Assembly (NCBI GenBank): GCA_027488855.1
Contig: JAIYAV010000079.1
Span: forward strand, 1-61,322
Source: Saprospiraceae bacterium
Lineage (GTDB): Bacteria > Bacteroidota > Bacteroidia > Chitinophagales > Saprospiraceae
Direction: 5' to 3'
Length of the DNA: 61,322 nucleotides
Of the stretch, positions 34,497 through 44,778 are shown in pieces. Position numbers and translations under genes: made by a program. The notes beneath the pieces are model-generated. The model saw only the letters and a program-made list of their open reading frames with translations. It searched no databases and was not told where the DNA came from. How positions within the stretch are numbered: the first letter of the stretch is position 1; the number at the start of each line of letters is the position of its first letter.

Positions 34497-36353
34497 TTAT
34501 TTTCCAGCCATCCCCAGCCAGCTCGACCGAATCAGCAGGTTTTTGGGTTCGGGTTTTTCGGCAGGTTCAATCCGAATGACAAATTCCGTCTCTTCCCGTA
34601 TATCGGCCTGGAGGGTGATCTCTTTTTCTTCAGTCTCCGAAATTTTTCGTTTGACCACAAACGTCACCGTGTCTCCCAATTGAGTACTCGCCGCATATGC
34701 ATCAAAACAAGCCTGATAAGTAGTAAAGTCAAAAGTTTGACCATTCATGGAAACAAAGGTATCCCCTACCCTAAAATTTAGCCGCTTGCCTAGGTTAGTG
34801 ATTTCATCCAAAGATTGGATTCGTAAGGTTTTTCGATCAGCACCTAAGGCCATGCCAAAGGAAATCTGCTGCTGTGCCACTTTGGTTTCCGCTTTGGGGT
34901 TGTAGTTGATGCCCAATGCGGCAAAAGTTTCGGCCAGCGGTAATGGTTCACCATTTTCGACATACTTGCTAAAAAAGGTGCGTACTTCGGGATAGGTCAA
35001 GGCCGTAATTTTATCAAAAAGCTCGGCATCCGCGAATGATTTTTGCGGACCATAAGTTTTGGACAAATCTTTCATCAATTCCCGGGTGCCATATTTGCCA
35101 TTGGAGCGTTGAAGGAGGAGAACATCCAGGCACAGGCCAATCAGCGCGCCTTTTTCATACACGTTTTGGTATTGCGATTTGTACTTGTCCAAGGCCCCCA
35201 ACGAAAGTGCGGTAAACGCCAAGGAGTCGTTGAACATGCTGGTGGAGTTTTTGATCTTTTGAGCCTGCCTGTCCAGATAGGTTGGCAAATCAATCATCCC
35301 TGCTCGGAGTTGGGAATGATGCGCAGCATACTCAGTAAGTCCTTCGTAGAGCCACAAGTGTTTCGACATCTTGGTATCGATGTAATCAAAATTCCCAATC
35401 TCTTCGCTGTGGATGTTCAAGGGTGTGATGATGTGTAAAAACTCGTGGGCCGCAATGTCTCTAAAAATGCTCGACTGCTCTGATGCGGGTAAACTGGACG
35501 GCAAAAAAGTAAAACAGGATTGGGCGTGTTCCAGGGCACCGAAGCGAGTCAGGTTCTTTTTATCCGAGAGATGCACCAGAAATGCATACTTTTTGACGGG
35601 TAGTTTCCCTCCCAGGTAACTTTTATGGGCTTCCAACACGGGTCTGATGTCTTTTAGTAATGCTTTGGCGGTATTTTTTTTGCCCTGCCAATACACCGAA
35701 ATCAAAACGGAGGTATTGCCAACTTTTAGCCAGGCGGTATCCGGCTCGCAATACAGCATTGGCGCATCGGCGAGAACGTGGTAGTTTTTGGTCTCAAAAA
35801 CATCGGTTTCCGGCGTGCTCTGTTTGGATGCACTCAAGGAGCTGGAGCCATAAAAACCCAGGGGTTTGCTGATGCTTACTTTGTAAGGCCGATTTTCGAG
35901 GTGCTGCAAGTAGCCAACGAACCCAAAGGTATTGAGCACAAAGAAGGAATCTGGCTGAATGTTGGTACCGCTGGGTTCAAAGATGTTTTCTTTGATCTCG
36001 GGCGAGTCCCAGGAATCGTTTACTTCATAACTGACCTTGAAGAGTTTGGTCGCGTCTTTGATCATCCAGGTATTGACATCGGGATGCTCCGCAACCAAAA
36101 GATTTCCGGCCCGATCCATTGCTTTAAAATTGCTCACATATGCACCATAATTGTGAATGGCATAAGTACCGGGCACAATTTTGGGCAAGTGAAAGGCAAT
36201 CTCCGATGTAGAGACCCGGGGCGTTTGCACGGTCACACTAACCCGATCGTTGTTGACCTTCCGAAGGTCGATCGAAACCTGGTACGCGTTTTGAGCGCTG
36301 GCATTTACCAGAAGAATAGCTACAAAAACAATAGAACTGAAAAATTGTCTCAT
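34497..36353 (-). CDS. Secreted M61 family peptidase with C-terminal PDZ domain
   Basis: A 618-aa glycyl-aminopeptidase-like zinc protease. A signal peptide ends NASAQ (about residue 20). An N-terminal M61 beta domain (VSIDLRKVNNDRVSVTVQTP) precedes the catalytic domain with HExxH (AAHEFLHIITPLN, near residue 303) and the downstream Glu ligand in LYEGLTEYAAHH near 335. A PDZ-like domain (LNFRVGDTFVSMNGQTFDF) is near 515. Its length agrees with the family. A protease within a polysaccharide locus could trim glycoproteins or surface proteins, but linkage to the locus is only positional. Confidence 0.9.
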   Translation of the reverse strand: MRQFFSSIVFVAILLVNASAQNAYQVSIDLRKVNNDRVSVTVQTPRVSTSEIAFHLPKIVPGTYAIHNYGAYVSNFKAMDRAGNLLVAEHPDVNTWMIKDATKLFKVSYEVNDSWDSPEIKENIFEPSGTNIQPDSFFVLNTFGFVGYLQHLENRPYKVSISKPLGFYGSSSLSASKQSTPETDVFETKNYHVLADAPMLYCEPDTAWLKVGNTSVLISVYWQGKKNTAKALLKDIRPVLEAHKSYLGGKLPVKKYAFLVHLSDKKNLTRFGALEHAQSCFTFLPSSLPASEQSSIFRDIAAHEFLHIITPLNIHSEEIGNFDYIDTKMSKHLWLYEGLTEYAAHHSQLRAGMIDLPTYLDRQAQKIKNSTSMFNDSLAFTALSLGALDKYKSQYQNVYEKGALIGLCLDVLLLQRSNGKYGTRELMKDLSKTYGPQKSFADAELFDKITALTYPEVRTFFSKYVENGEPLPLAETFAALGINYNPKAETKVAQQQISFGMALGADRKTLRIQSLDEITNLGKRLNFRVGDTFVSMNGQTFDFTTYQACFDAYAASTQLGDTVTFVVKRKISETEEKEITLQADIREETEFVIRIEPAEKPEPKNLLIRSSWLGMAGK

Positions 36354-36404
36354 GGTTTAAAAAAATTTATGCAGTAAAAGGCCAGAATCAAATCCTGTGG
36401 ATTG

Positions 36405-36880
36405 TCAATAGATTAATGGCTATGGATTTACCAAAAAAGAACCGCCCATCATGGGCGATTCCTGCAATAGAACACTGTAATACGTAATCAAATGTAAACA
36501 ATTTTGACTCCCAAAAAATGATGCTAGAAGGATTCTTTAACAGTCGGGTATCCTTTTCTTTTTAATCAAATTAAGACTGGTATTCAGCAACGATTCATTC
36601 ACACTAAACAACCAGAAAGTGGTTTGTTCGCCTTCCCATCACAAGGAGTTCCTGGTAAACTGGATCATCTTGGATCCTGTTTACGATACAAATATGGAAC
36701 GCTCACCGCAAAAGACCAATCGATTTTACACGAATGCAGCAATGGAGTGATGAACGCAGGGCAGGATAGTCACGCCTCCCATTGATTCCTTAAATCAGGA
36801 AATTTGGGCTATGACATTCGTCATTCACAATTCCCTTTTCAAAACAGCCATGGTTTCTTTTTGCTTTTTTACAACAACCT
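36405..36880. repeat. Segmental duplication, copy 1
   Basis: About 0.46 kb here is repeated at 52210-52673 in the same orientation at roughly 90 percent identity by eye. It starts with the hairpin CGCCCATCATGGGCG (36449-36463), runs through the gap between the M61 and pyruvyl-transferase genes, and ends inside the last 18 codons of the latter. Copy 1 carries a 26-bp stretch around 36764-36789 missing from copy 2. The 471-bp gap has no other gene; a reading frame seen in copy 2 is interrupted here by in-frame stops. Confidence 0.88.
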
Positions 36881-38072
36881 TACGTGCTTGCAATGCCTTG
36901 CGCTTAGCGGCTTGAGGATCTTTGGCTATGGCCAAAACAGCGGGCACGATCCCTTCAATTTCTTTCTCTACATCCAAATCAAACAGCCAATCCCCTAAGC
37001 CGATGTCTCGCCACATGATGCCTTTGCTGGTCTGCTGCTTGAAGCGGCAAACGATGGCCGGGATACCATTGCCGATGCACATAATCGGCGAGTGTTGTTC
37101 ATTGCCAAATAAACCTGCGGAGAGTTTATAGGTACTGATCGCTTCATCCGTGAGCCAGTAGCGGTCTCGCCAAACCACTTTTTGCTTTACTTCGGTAGGC
37201 AAAGGATCATACAACATTTCCTTCCCAATCGCCACCTGGGTTTCATCTTCAGGAACGATCAATATTTTCAAATCCGTTTGTGTTACCACCGCAATAATGG
37301 CCTCCCGAAGGGCGCGGTGGTCGTGCTCTTTCATGGCCTGATTGGTGGCATCTTTTTCGACATCCAAAGGCCTGTTTTTACTCGGGATGAGCCAGTAGGG
37401 TGTGTACCTGTACTTTGGAATAACACACATGAATTTACCTTCCTGCAGATTGTTCGCGGCTAAAAAAGCTCTGGCCGGGGCCTCATTAAAAGTGTCAACG
37501 GCAAAAGCTCCATCGGGGCCAAATTCCATTATTTTGCTTTTCACCCCCACGCTTTGGGCATATTCAAGGGAATAGGAATCTCGAAAAAACACGAACTCGG
37601 CATTGGTCAATAGGTCATTGACTTTGGATGATTGATTGACATCATTGTAGGTAATCCCGTACACCCCATAAGGTTTGCCCGTTTCATTTTTCCATTTTGC
37701 GACATCAGTGTCGGCCACTAAATAGGGCCCAGAACCATGCAGTAAATAATCGCATTCTTGAAATGCCCGCTTAAGGGCGGTCTGATCGGCAGCAGTAATG
37801 ATTTCAAGGCTGGGGAAGCGTTTCAACAGCATTTCTTTCACTCCATTTCCGACATCCCCTGCCCAAAGTTTTACCTCCACATCTGGCAAATATTTTTCCA
37901 ATAGGTGAAGTACGCCGGGAGTATGGCCGATGTCGCCGATGTTGACCGTTTGCCAGGATGAGCGGAGAAGAATCCTTTTTTTTACTCCAGTCTGGGCTTT
38001 AATGGTATTGGCAACGCTCATCAGCACGACGGCAAGACCTAGCTTAGATTTCAAAAAATCTCTTCTGTTCAT
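36825..38072 (-). CDS. Polysaccharide pyruvyl transferase family protein with Tat signal
   Basis: A 415-aa member of the PS_pyruv_trans family (CsaB-like fold). It begins with a twin-arginine signal (MNRRDFLKSKLGLAVVLMSV), so it is probably exported, unlike the usual cytoplasmic pyruvyl transferases. Family features are NIGDIGHTPGVLHLLEKYLP near residue 44, YLLHGSGPYL near 109, GVYGITYND near 137 and the late GNEQHSPIMCIGNGIPAI segment near 330. Acting outside the cytoplasm with phosphoenolpyruvate is hard to imagine, so the substrate may differ. Fragments of sister genes occur at 34397-34437 and 52604-52673. Confidence 0.82.
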   Translation of the reverse strand: MNRRDFLKSKLGLAVVLMSVANTIKAQTGVKKRILLRSSWQTVNIGDIGHTPGVLHLLEKYLPDVEVKLWAGDVGNGVKEMLLKRFPSLEIITAADQTALKRAFQECDYLLHGSGPYLVADTDVAKWKNETGKPYGVYGITYNDVNQSSKVNDLLTNAEFVFFRDSYSLEYAQSVGVKSKIMEFGPDGAFAVDTFNEAPARAFLAANNLQEGKFMCVIPKYRYTPYWLIPSKNRPLDVEKDATNQAMKEHDHRALREAIIAVVTQTDLKILIVPEDETQVAIGKEMLYDPLPTEVKQKVVWRDRYWLTDEAISTYKLSAGLFGNEQHSPIMCIGNGIPAIVCRFKQQTSKGIMWRDIGLGDWLFDLDVEKEIEGIVPAVLAIAKDPQAAKRKALQARKVVVKKQKETMAVLKREL

Positions 38073-38105
38073 TATTTGAAAAATTAAAGTACAATCAAAA
38101 AATGG

Positions 38106-38175
38106 CCTTAGTAGTGGGGCAAAAATAAGTGATCATTTTTTTACCGCCCCTTAAAAACGATCACCCTGCCCCAAA
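38106..38175. mobile_element. MITE-like hairpin with 35-bp shared end
   Basis: Bases 38106-38140 (CCTTAGTAGTGGGGCAAAAA...) are identical over 35 bp, in reverse complement, to 61238-61272. They pair imperfectly with 38155-38172 (AAAACGATCACCCTGCCCC) to form a hairpin. The element lies about 30 bp upstream of the pyruvyl-transferase gene start, downstream of the 2116-aa protein gene. Confidence 0.7.
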
Positions 38176-38231
38176 GAGTACTCCTCCTCAGGACAGGGTG
38201 CTAGATGTATTTGACTGAGGGCTCAGTGAAC

Positions 38232-41200
38232 CTATCTTGAAATCAATACTTTCTTGGTCAATTGATGGTTATCTACCACCAACCTTAAAAAGTATGGTCC
38301 ATTACTTAGAGTATTCAATTGGCTGATTACCTGTTTCGTTCGTTCCTTGCCACCTTCGTACAAGCGACTCACTTCTCTGCCTTGAAGATCATATAGGCTT
38401 AAAAGTACTTGGTTACATGGTAAGGTTCCGGGCACGCTAAACTTTACAGCCAGCTCATTGTCTGTAATTGGGTTCGATAATACATCTAAAATTAGCTTTT
38501 CAACATCATTCACCTCTGCTGATAAGCTTAAATTACTTATGACTGTAGGCTCTACTCCGTAAATCAATTGACCTTGATAATAAACGGTAATTTGGTTGTT
38601 CAAGACCATTCCAGTCGTCAATAAAAATGAGTAATCATCTGATTGATTGAAGTTGGACCAATCTGACTTCGATATTCTATACTGAATATTACCTGTACTA
38701 CTCAAGGGATAAAAGATTCCTAAATTTGGAGTAAACCCTACCTCAAGATAGGTGTTGGCTCCAACTTTTACTGGATTCAAACTCGTAAAGCTTACACTAA
38801 CATTATTATTGCCTAACTTGGCATAGTCTAACCAATAGTTAAGGTTTGAAGCCCCTTCTTTGGTAAACCAATAGCGTACCTTTAAGTCTTTGTACAGCAA
38901 GGGGGTATTCCCTTCATTATTGAGCTTTAAAAAAGTACTAATCGTATTGCTGTTTACATGATTCTGCCTGTTCTCGTAATAGGCTTTCACCGTTAATTGA
39001 CTCGGTACTGTTGATGGCTCGGTACCCCAAATTAATGAACCATTGCGATACAAGGTAATCTTGTCACTGTATGATAAGACATTACCTGTATTGCTATAAG
39101 AATAATCGTCAAGCTCATTCAATGGTGACCAATCTACATTGGCAAATCTTGACTGGATAATCCCTGAATTACTACCAGAAGCTAAATTACCTGCACTGCC
39201 ATCAAAACTGTATTCTACATAACCCAATGAACCACTGCGGGCTTGGGGCAAGATTACATATTTCAGCTTTACTTTACTATTCCCCAATTGTGCATAGTCT
39301 ATCCACGTATTGATGCCTGTATAGTTTTCTGCCGTAAACCAGTAACGCAAACTTAGCTCACTATAAGGTACTGAACTTAATCCCTCATTATGAATCGCCA
39401 GAAAAGGCTTGATCATATTGTTATTGACTTGGACATCGCCATTTTGATACTTTACTTTCAAAGCGGCATTCACTGTCCCTGATACAGCTACTTTGCTGAT
39501 ACTGGCAACAGTCCCTGCTTGGTGTATAATATCTCCACTGTAATTGCCAAGATTCGCGCCTGTCAAACGTACATAAATCGTTGTATTAACTACATTCCCA
39601 TTTGTTTGAGTGAGGCTTAGACTACTGGCAAAACCTGTTGTTGAGTTGGTACTTATTTCAAAACCTGCTGGTGCTTGTATCTGTATATCACCTATCAAGT
39701 TAGAGCCACTCAAGGTATATGACTTGCTTGTCGATGCCGTTCCTAAGAAGGTAGTTTGATTGTGTAGGTTTCCGCTGGTTATGCTGATGGTTTCTGGTAG
39801 CACTACAACTTGTACGGAGTCCTTAAAGAAGCCATCTGTTGTTAGTACTTGTATTTGTGCAATACCTCCTGCATGAGCAGTTACTAAACCATTAGCATCT
39901 ACACTGGCTACACTTGGATTGCTACTTGACCATGTAACTCCTTGAATACAAGCATTCGCTGGAGCTATCGTTGCCGTTAACTGTGAAGTGGCATTGATGT
40001 TGAGACTCACCGTTGGAGTATTGAGAGTGATGCCCGTCACTGGCTGACTAACAGTAAAAATATTCAAAGACGCACTCAAATTTTGTGCCCCATTATTGTA
40101 TGACAATGTAAAGTTTCCATTATCATCAGCAGAACAAGTTGTTGCAATATCAGCAATAATAGCTCCAGAAGGATTAATTTTCAGATTGCTTAACGTTATC
40201 CCATTATTAGAAGCTATTGCAGTAGAAGTAATTGTGCTACTCCCCAATGTTGGAGGTACGGGAGTTAATGTTGCAATGGTTGTATTTACGGTTTGTCCTT
40301 TTGGTATATTAATTCCACTAACAGGAATCAGTGCAGATACAACGTTTTGAACTACTACACCTCGAAGTGTAACCAAAGGTAAACCAATGGATGTATTTGT
40401 CGGTTGGTTAAAGTAATACACTCGGAATCGTACATTTGAACCACTGGGTACGCTAAAATCTGAGAAATTCCAAGTTCTTGTTGCTATGGGTGAGTAACCC
40501 GTAGCGGTACCAAAAGCGGTACCAGAGCAACTTACAGCAGTTGGAGTCAAATTTACTCCATTGTCAATATAATTAACTCCATCTAAAGAATATGCTATTC
40601 TAGCTAATCCAGTAAAGGCTGCTCCACTAGCAATCCTAAGTTTTACATCTATTGAGGTTAAATTTAATGTAAATCCAGTGGCTGGACGAACTACAAATTC
40701 TGCAAATGTTGTCAATGAAGAATTATAAGTTGTTGCAGGCTGAATCACATTAGTTGCAGGACTCACAAAACATCCACTGGTCGTATTGTTAAAAGTAGTT
40801 GGTGTTTGCAAAACAACATTTGTAGCTGTTGTATGGGTATATGAAGCTTGCCCGGTAGTATTATTAGGATTTGAATTAGCTAAAGCATTATAAATAATAA
40901 TATCAGGGTAAGAAAACTCGCTTACAATTACTTCATTAGAGTAAGCAAAATTCGTTGCTTCAAAAAAACGTCTTACTCGATAAGTATAAGGAAACCCAAA
41001 GGTGATATTAGGATCTGAAAAAGTCAGAACGTTAGCATTTGTAACCGCAATTTCGGTAAAACTCCCATTTACATTTTTACGTTCTACTTTAAAACCACTA
41101 GAAGGTGTACCTGTATCTACCCAAGTGAGTAAAATGGAATTATCGGTCTGTCTAACGGCTTGTAAAATAGGCGGATTTGCAGTTGTCGTAGCACTAAGTT

Positions 41201-44200
41201 CTCTTGAATATCCTTCAGCCCCATCGCTATTAATCGCAAGTACACGATAAATATATTGTTGAGAAGCACTTAATCCAGTATTTATGTAGGTAGTGGTTCC
41301 TGCTGGTAGTGTTGCTATTGGTAGATAATAGCCTCCAGGACGTTTTCTTTCAACAATAAACCCAGTTTCGTTTGAAGCGTTATCTTGCCAACTGAATGAA
41401 ATTGAAGTACTACTAACATCAGTTGTACCAAGGTTTGTTACAGATAATGGTATATCGCTGCTTCGTGGACTAAAAATTAAAGTAACGAATGGTACATGCC
41501 CATCTAAATCTTCTTTATCAAATAACATCCGAAAATCGGTTGTTGGCTCGGTAACATTGATTCTTAAAAAAGCCCATTGCCCCCCCGTAGCACCGTTGGC
41601 ATATTGATTGTTGAAGTAACTCCGAAGATTTCCTCTTCCATTGGCTGTTGGAAACACATTTGCAGGGGCAGGAAGTAATTCTCCATTTAGCCATGGAGTA
41701 TCAATTGCTGTTGCGCTTGCGTGGTTTGCTCCTGCACGAGTTAAATCTCCATCATAGTAATCGGCCAATTCTGGATTTCCTGATGCACGGTATGGCAATC
41801 CCCATAGTTCAACGGTTACAGGCCCTAAAACCTCATTACGAACGTTGAAGTCTGCACCTGTGATTGTTTGACCTGCGGCTGGAGTTGGTAACTGGAATGA
41901 ATATACACCTGCACCGCACCTATTATCAGCAGTTCTTCCAGCAAGGATTGCGGTGGTAATTGTACCGAATAAAACGCTTTTTATGCCAAAATCGTAAATT
42001 AATTGTCGAGATGAGTTATCAATTGTCAGATTATAAATTTGTCCCCCTACTTGAGTAGTAAATTCTTGGCTTGACGACCAAGCTGAACTGCTTACACTAC
42101 AAACACTTTTTACTTGAAACTCGTAGTTTGTTGAGGGTGTGAGCGATGCAATAAACAAGTTGGTTTCAGTCACTCCATTCACATCAGTCCAAGAAGTTTC
42201 AGTAGTTTTTTTATACCGGATATCATATTTACCTGCAACCCTGAAAGCATCCCAAGTAAGAACCACACTCGACCCAAGTAACTCTTTAGTGCTTAAATTA
42301 CTCGGAGGAGTACATTCAGCTTCTACCAGAGTTGTGAACGTTTGAGAAGCAGACCAGCCTCCTTCTAAACCATAGCAACTTGACCTAACTTGCCATTCAT
42401 AATTCGAGAATTTCAATAAATTTTGCAAATTTGCATTTGTTTGGTTTAAATTATGTAGCGTTTTCCAAGTGTTTGTTCCAATAACTCTATACCTGACATC
42501 ATAATTTAGCGTACCAGCTACTGCCTCCCAAGATAAACCTACAGTTATCTCACTAATGTTGGTTGTATTCAGTGTTGTTGGAGAAGAACAAAGCGTAGCA
42601 GGAACACATGGACTATCATCAATTTTAAACAACACTACCGAACGAAAAGGCTGGATTGTAACGCTACCACAATAAGCATTATTTTTGGCATCCACAAATC
42701 GACCTGTCGGTATATTAACAACTAGGTCATTGTCGGTATCATTGTAATAAAATTTAATGTTGTCGTCAGCAACTACTGTTGTTGAATAAGTTATCATGCT
42801 TGGTATTGTACCTGAAACCTGAGCAATTCTTGATTCCCACTCATAGGGAGTCTTCCTTCCGCCTCTATAGATACTGCCTACCCTATGGGCATCAATAATC
42901 ATTTGTCCTTGTGGAAAATATGGATTCACCACATAGTTATCTTTAAAATTACCGATTAGGCTATAATCAATAGAAGGTGACCTTATGTCTATTACTTTAT
43001 GATTTGGGTCTTTTTGGTTAGTAACCAAAATATTATCACTTACTTCGATGGGACCTTGTGCTGGGTTGTTGTTGTTAATCCCCATTTCACTTTCTCCACA
43101 TGAAAAAGAAGTATTAGCAAGAAATTTATTCCCTGTTCTTGAATTATTTAAAAACAAGCCACATCCCTGAGCAAATGCGACAGTATTATTTCGTACTGTT
43201 ACATTCGTTGAATTATTATCTACATAAATTCCTTGAGCACGTATATTAAAATAAGGAGCTCCTTTGTGGTCAGCTATGGCATTCAAGACTATGTTTTCCT
43301 CAATGATTGTCCCTTCATTATTGTTAATATTAAAATTGGTATAAATGCCCGCCAAATCATCACCGAATAACAAACATTTGTCAATAAAGTTTCGCTTAAT
43401 TAGATTTTGACCTGCCGAAACAATAGCTCCATATCCAATGTTTTCAAACCTATTATTTAATACTTGCGAACCGCCTGCATCTATATTTAGACCAACACCT
43501 GTTCTGGCTCTTAGGTACGCTTCGTCACCAATATCTGACAGTTGATTTCTTTGAATTAACATGCCCGAACTTGTACTTTTGGTATTAATGCCATTGAGCG
43601 TAACATTCTGGATCTTAGAATCTTCCAAGGTTCCACCAGTGACGGTTTCATAGTAAATACCCCCACCGCCAGATTCTGATACTTCACAATTACGTATAAT
43701 CGTAGAATTAGAACTCTGTACCGAAATGCCCAACAAATTAGCATCTTTGATTTTAATATTTTCAATAACAACATTGTTTGCACTACTTATGACGAGTACT
43801 GTATCCGTTTTAGAATAAGAAATGTTACTTGTATTAGGGTTTGTTGAGGATTGCAGAAAAATTTTCCCCGTTGATTGTGCATAGGCCCACTCTCCCTCTT
43901 GATCAATGGCTTTCAAATCATTACAAAAGAAATATCCAAATCCATCATACAAATTAATAATATCGGGGTCACTAAGCCAAGTAATGGTGCTAGCATTATG
44001 TGTTGCTACACGAGTTCGAATAAGTCTGTAAGTCTCCCCTCTAACCACAATTTCCGAACCCGCCCAGTTTGGAGTTCCGGTTAGTTGATTATCGGTAATT
44101 TGGGTTAGGCCAGATTTTGATTCAAAATTCAAATATCCATTATTAACATCTTTATTTGGGTAACGACTAAGGGGTTGAATGCTTCCCGCTTTAAATAGTC

Positions 44201-44582
44201 GATTGATTCTGTTGGGTTTGTTAGCGCCAAAAGTAGTTTCCCATATATTACCATTTGAAACTACCCAGCTTGTTTGAATATTTTCATTACCGGATAGAGT
44301 AGGCTTTTCACCTATTCCGTAAGCACCAATTATTAGACCCTCTTTTGTGACACGAAGTTGCCCAAAAAAAACATCTCCTCTTTTAAACAAAATTTTATCC
44401 CCTGAAACAAAGCTACTCATCATAGCATTCACTTTGGATAGGCTTTGCCAAGCAGCGGACTCGGTTATTCCTGAGGATAAATCATCACCACTCGCAGAAA
44501 CATAATATGTGCTTTGAGCTATTGTTTTGTGCGAAACAACAATCACACAACAGAAAAAAAATATATGAAATATTGACTTCAT
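38232..44582 (-). CDS. Giant multidomain parallel beta-helix / FN3 / CBM3 protein with T9SS domain
   Basis: A 2116-aa surface enzyme or adhesin. Order: signal peptide to about residue 22; right-handed beta-helix to about 640 (SESGGGGIYYETVTGGTLED and many INN...I repeats); two FN3 domains (about 655-840); a 190-residue beta domain I do not recognise (about 845-1040, DNRCGAGVYSF, VELWGLPY); two more FN3 domains to about 1225; BIG2-like domain about 1510-1595 (VTWSSSNPSVASVDANGLV). An Ig-like region follows, then two tandem CBM3 modules about 1705-1860 and 1862-2012 (LRYWFTAEN, VRYWFTKEG, WIDYAQLGN, WLDYAKLGN). A T9SS sorting domain closes it (LQGREVSRLYEGG ... KKVLISR). CBM3 family members bind cellulose or chitin. 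Its N-terminal 300 residues are paralogous to the 920-aa protein at 58320. It lies 196 bp after SusD; nothing else is seen in that gap. Confidence 0.9.
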   Translation of the reverse strand: MKSIFHIFFFCCVIVVSHKTIAQSTYYVSASGDDLSSGITESAAWQSLSKVNAMMSSFVSGDKILFKRGDVFFGQLRVTKEGLIIGAYGIGEKPTLSGNENIQTSWVVSNGNIWETTFGANKPNRINRLFKAGSIQPLSRYPNKDVNNGYLNFESKSGLTQITDNQLTGTPNWAGSEIVVRGETYRLIRTRVATHNASTITWLSDPDIINLYDGFGYFFCNDLKAIDQEGEWAYAQSTGKIFLQSSTNPNTSNISYSKTDTVLVISSANNVVIENIKIKDANLLGISVQSSNSTIIRNCEVSESGGGGIYYETVTGGTLEDSKIQNVTLNGINTKSTSSGMLIQRNQLSDIGDEAYLRARTGVGLNIDAGGSQVLNNRFENIGYGAIVSAGQNLIKRNFIDKCLLFGDDLAGIYTNFNINNNEGTIIEENIVLNAIADHKGAPYFNIRAQGIYVDNNSTNVTVRNNTVAFAQGCGLFLNNSRTGNKFLANTSFSCGESEMGINNNNPAQGPIEVSDNILVTNQKDPNHKVIDIRSPSIDYSLIGNFKDNYVVNPYFPQGQMIIDAHRVGSIYRGGRKTPYEWESRIAQVSGTIPSMITYSTTVVADDNIKFYYNDTDNDLVVNIPTGRFVDAKNNAYCGSVTIQPFRSVVLFKIDDSPCVPATLCSSPTTLNTTNISEITVGLSWEAVAGTLNYDVRYRVIGTNTWKTLHNLNQTNANLQNLLKFSNYEWQVRSSCYGLEGGWSASQTFTTLVEAECTPPSNLSTKELLGSSVVLTWDAFRVAGKYDIRYKKTTETSWTDVNGVTETNLFIASLTPSTNYEFQVKSVCSVSSSAWSSSQEFTTQVGGQIYNLTIDNSSRQLIYDFGIKSVLFGTITTAILAGRTADNRCGAGVYSFQLPTPAAGQTITGADFNVRNEVLGPVTVELWGLPYRASGNPELADYYDGDLTRAGANHASATAIDTPWLNGELLPAPANVFPTANGRGNLRSYFNNQYANGATGGQWAFLRINVTEPTTDFRMLFDKEDLDGHVPFVTLIFSPRSSDIPLSVTNLGTTDVSSTSISFSWQDNASNETGFIVERKRPGGYYLPIATLPAGTTTYINTGLSASQQYIYRVLAINSDGAEGYSRELSATTTANPPILQAVRQTDNSILLTWVDTGTPSSGFKVERKNVNGSFTEIAVTNANVLTFSDPNITFGFPYTYRVRRFFEATNFAYSNEVIVSEFSYPDIIIYNALANSNPNNTTGQASYTHTTATNVVLQTPTTFNNTTSGCFVSPATNVIQPATTYNSSLTTFAEFVVRPATGFTLNLTSIDVKLRIASGAAFTGLARIAYSLDGVNYIDNGVNLTPTAVSCSGTAFGTATGYSPIATRTWNFSDFSVPSGSNVRFRVYYFNQPTNTSIGLPLVTLRGVVVQNVVSALIPVSGINIPKGQTVNTTIATLTPVPPTLGSSTITSTAIASNNGITLSNLKINPSGAIIADIATTCSADDNGNFTLSYNNGAQNLSASLNIFTVSQPVTGITLNTPTVSLNINATSQLTATIAPANACIQGVTWSSSNPSVASVDANGLVTAHAGGIAQIQVLTTDGFFKDSVQVVVLPETISITSGNLHNQTTFLGTASTSKSYTLSGSNLIGDIQIQAPAGFEISTNSTTGFASSLSLTQTNGNVVNTTIYVRLTGANLGNYSGDIIHQAGTVASISKVAVSGTVNAALKVKYQNGDVQVNNNMIKPFLAIHNEGLSSVPYSELSLRYWFTAENYTGINTWIDYAQLGNSKVKLKYVILPQARSGSLGYVEYSFDGSAGNLASGSNSGIIQSRFANVDWSPLNELDDYSYSNTGNVLSYSDKITLYRNGSLIWGTEPSTVPSQLTVKAYYENRQNHVNSNTISTFLKLNNEGNTPLLYKDLKVRYWFTKEGASNLNYWLDYAKLGNNNVSVSFTSLNPVKVGANTYLEVGFTPNLGIFYPLSSTGNIQYRISKSDWSNFNQSDDYSFLLTTGMVLNNQITVYYQGQLIYGVEPTVISNLSLSAEVNDVEKLILDVLSNPITDNELAVKFSVPGTLPCNQVLLSLYDLQGREVSRLYEGGKERTKQVISQLNTLSNGPYFLRLVVDNHQLTKKVLISR

Positions 44583-44778
44583 GATCGTATTGTTTAGAAA
44601 TAGGTTGAGTGAATTATACTGCGCGCCACCTAGTTTTGGGCATAGAATTGTAATGACTCCACTAGGAAGTTTGTATAGGTTTGCTCAAAACTTGGCAGCG
44701 TACAGTATATAGTGTGGTTTGGTAATAATTACAATAGAAAAAAGTATCATGCGATACCATCAACTTATCACAATCGCC

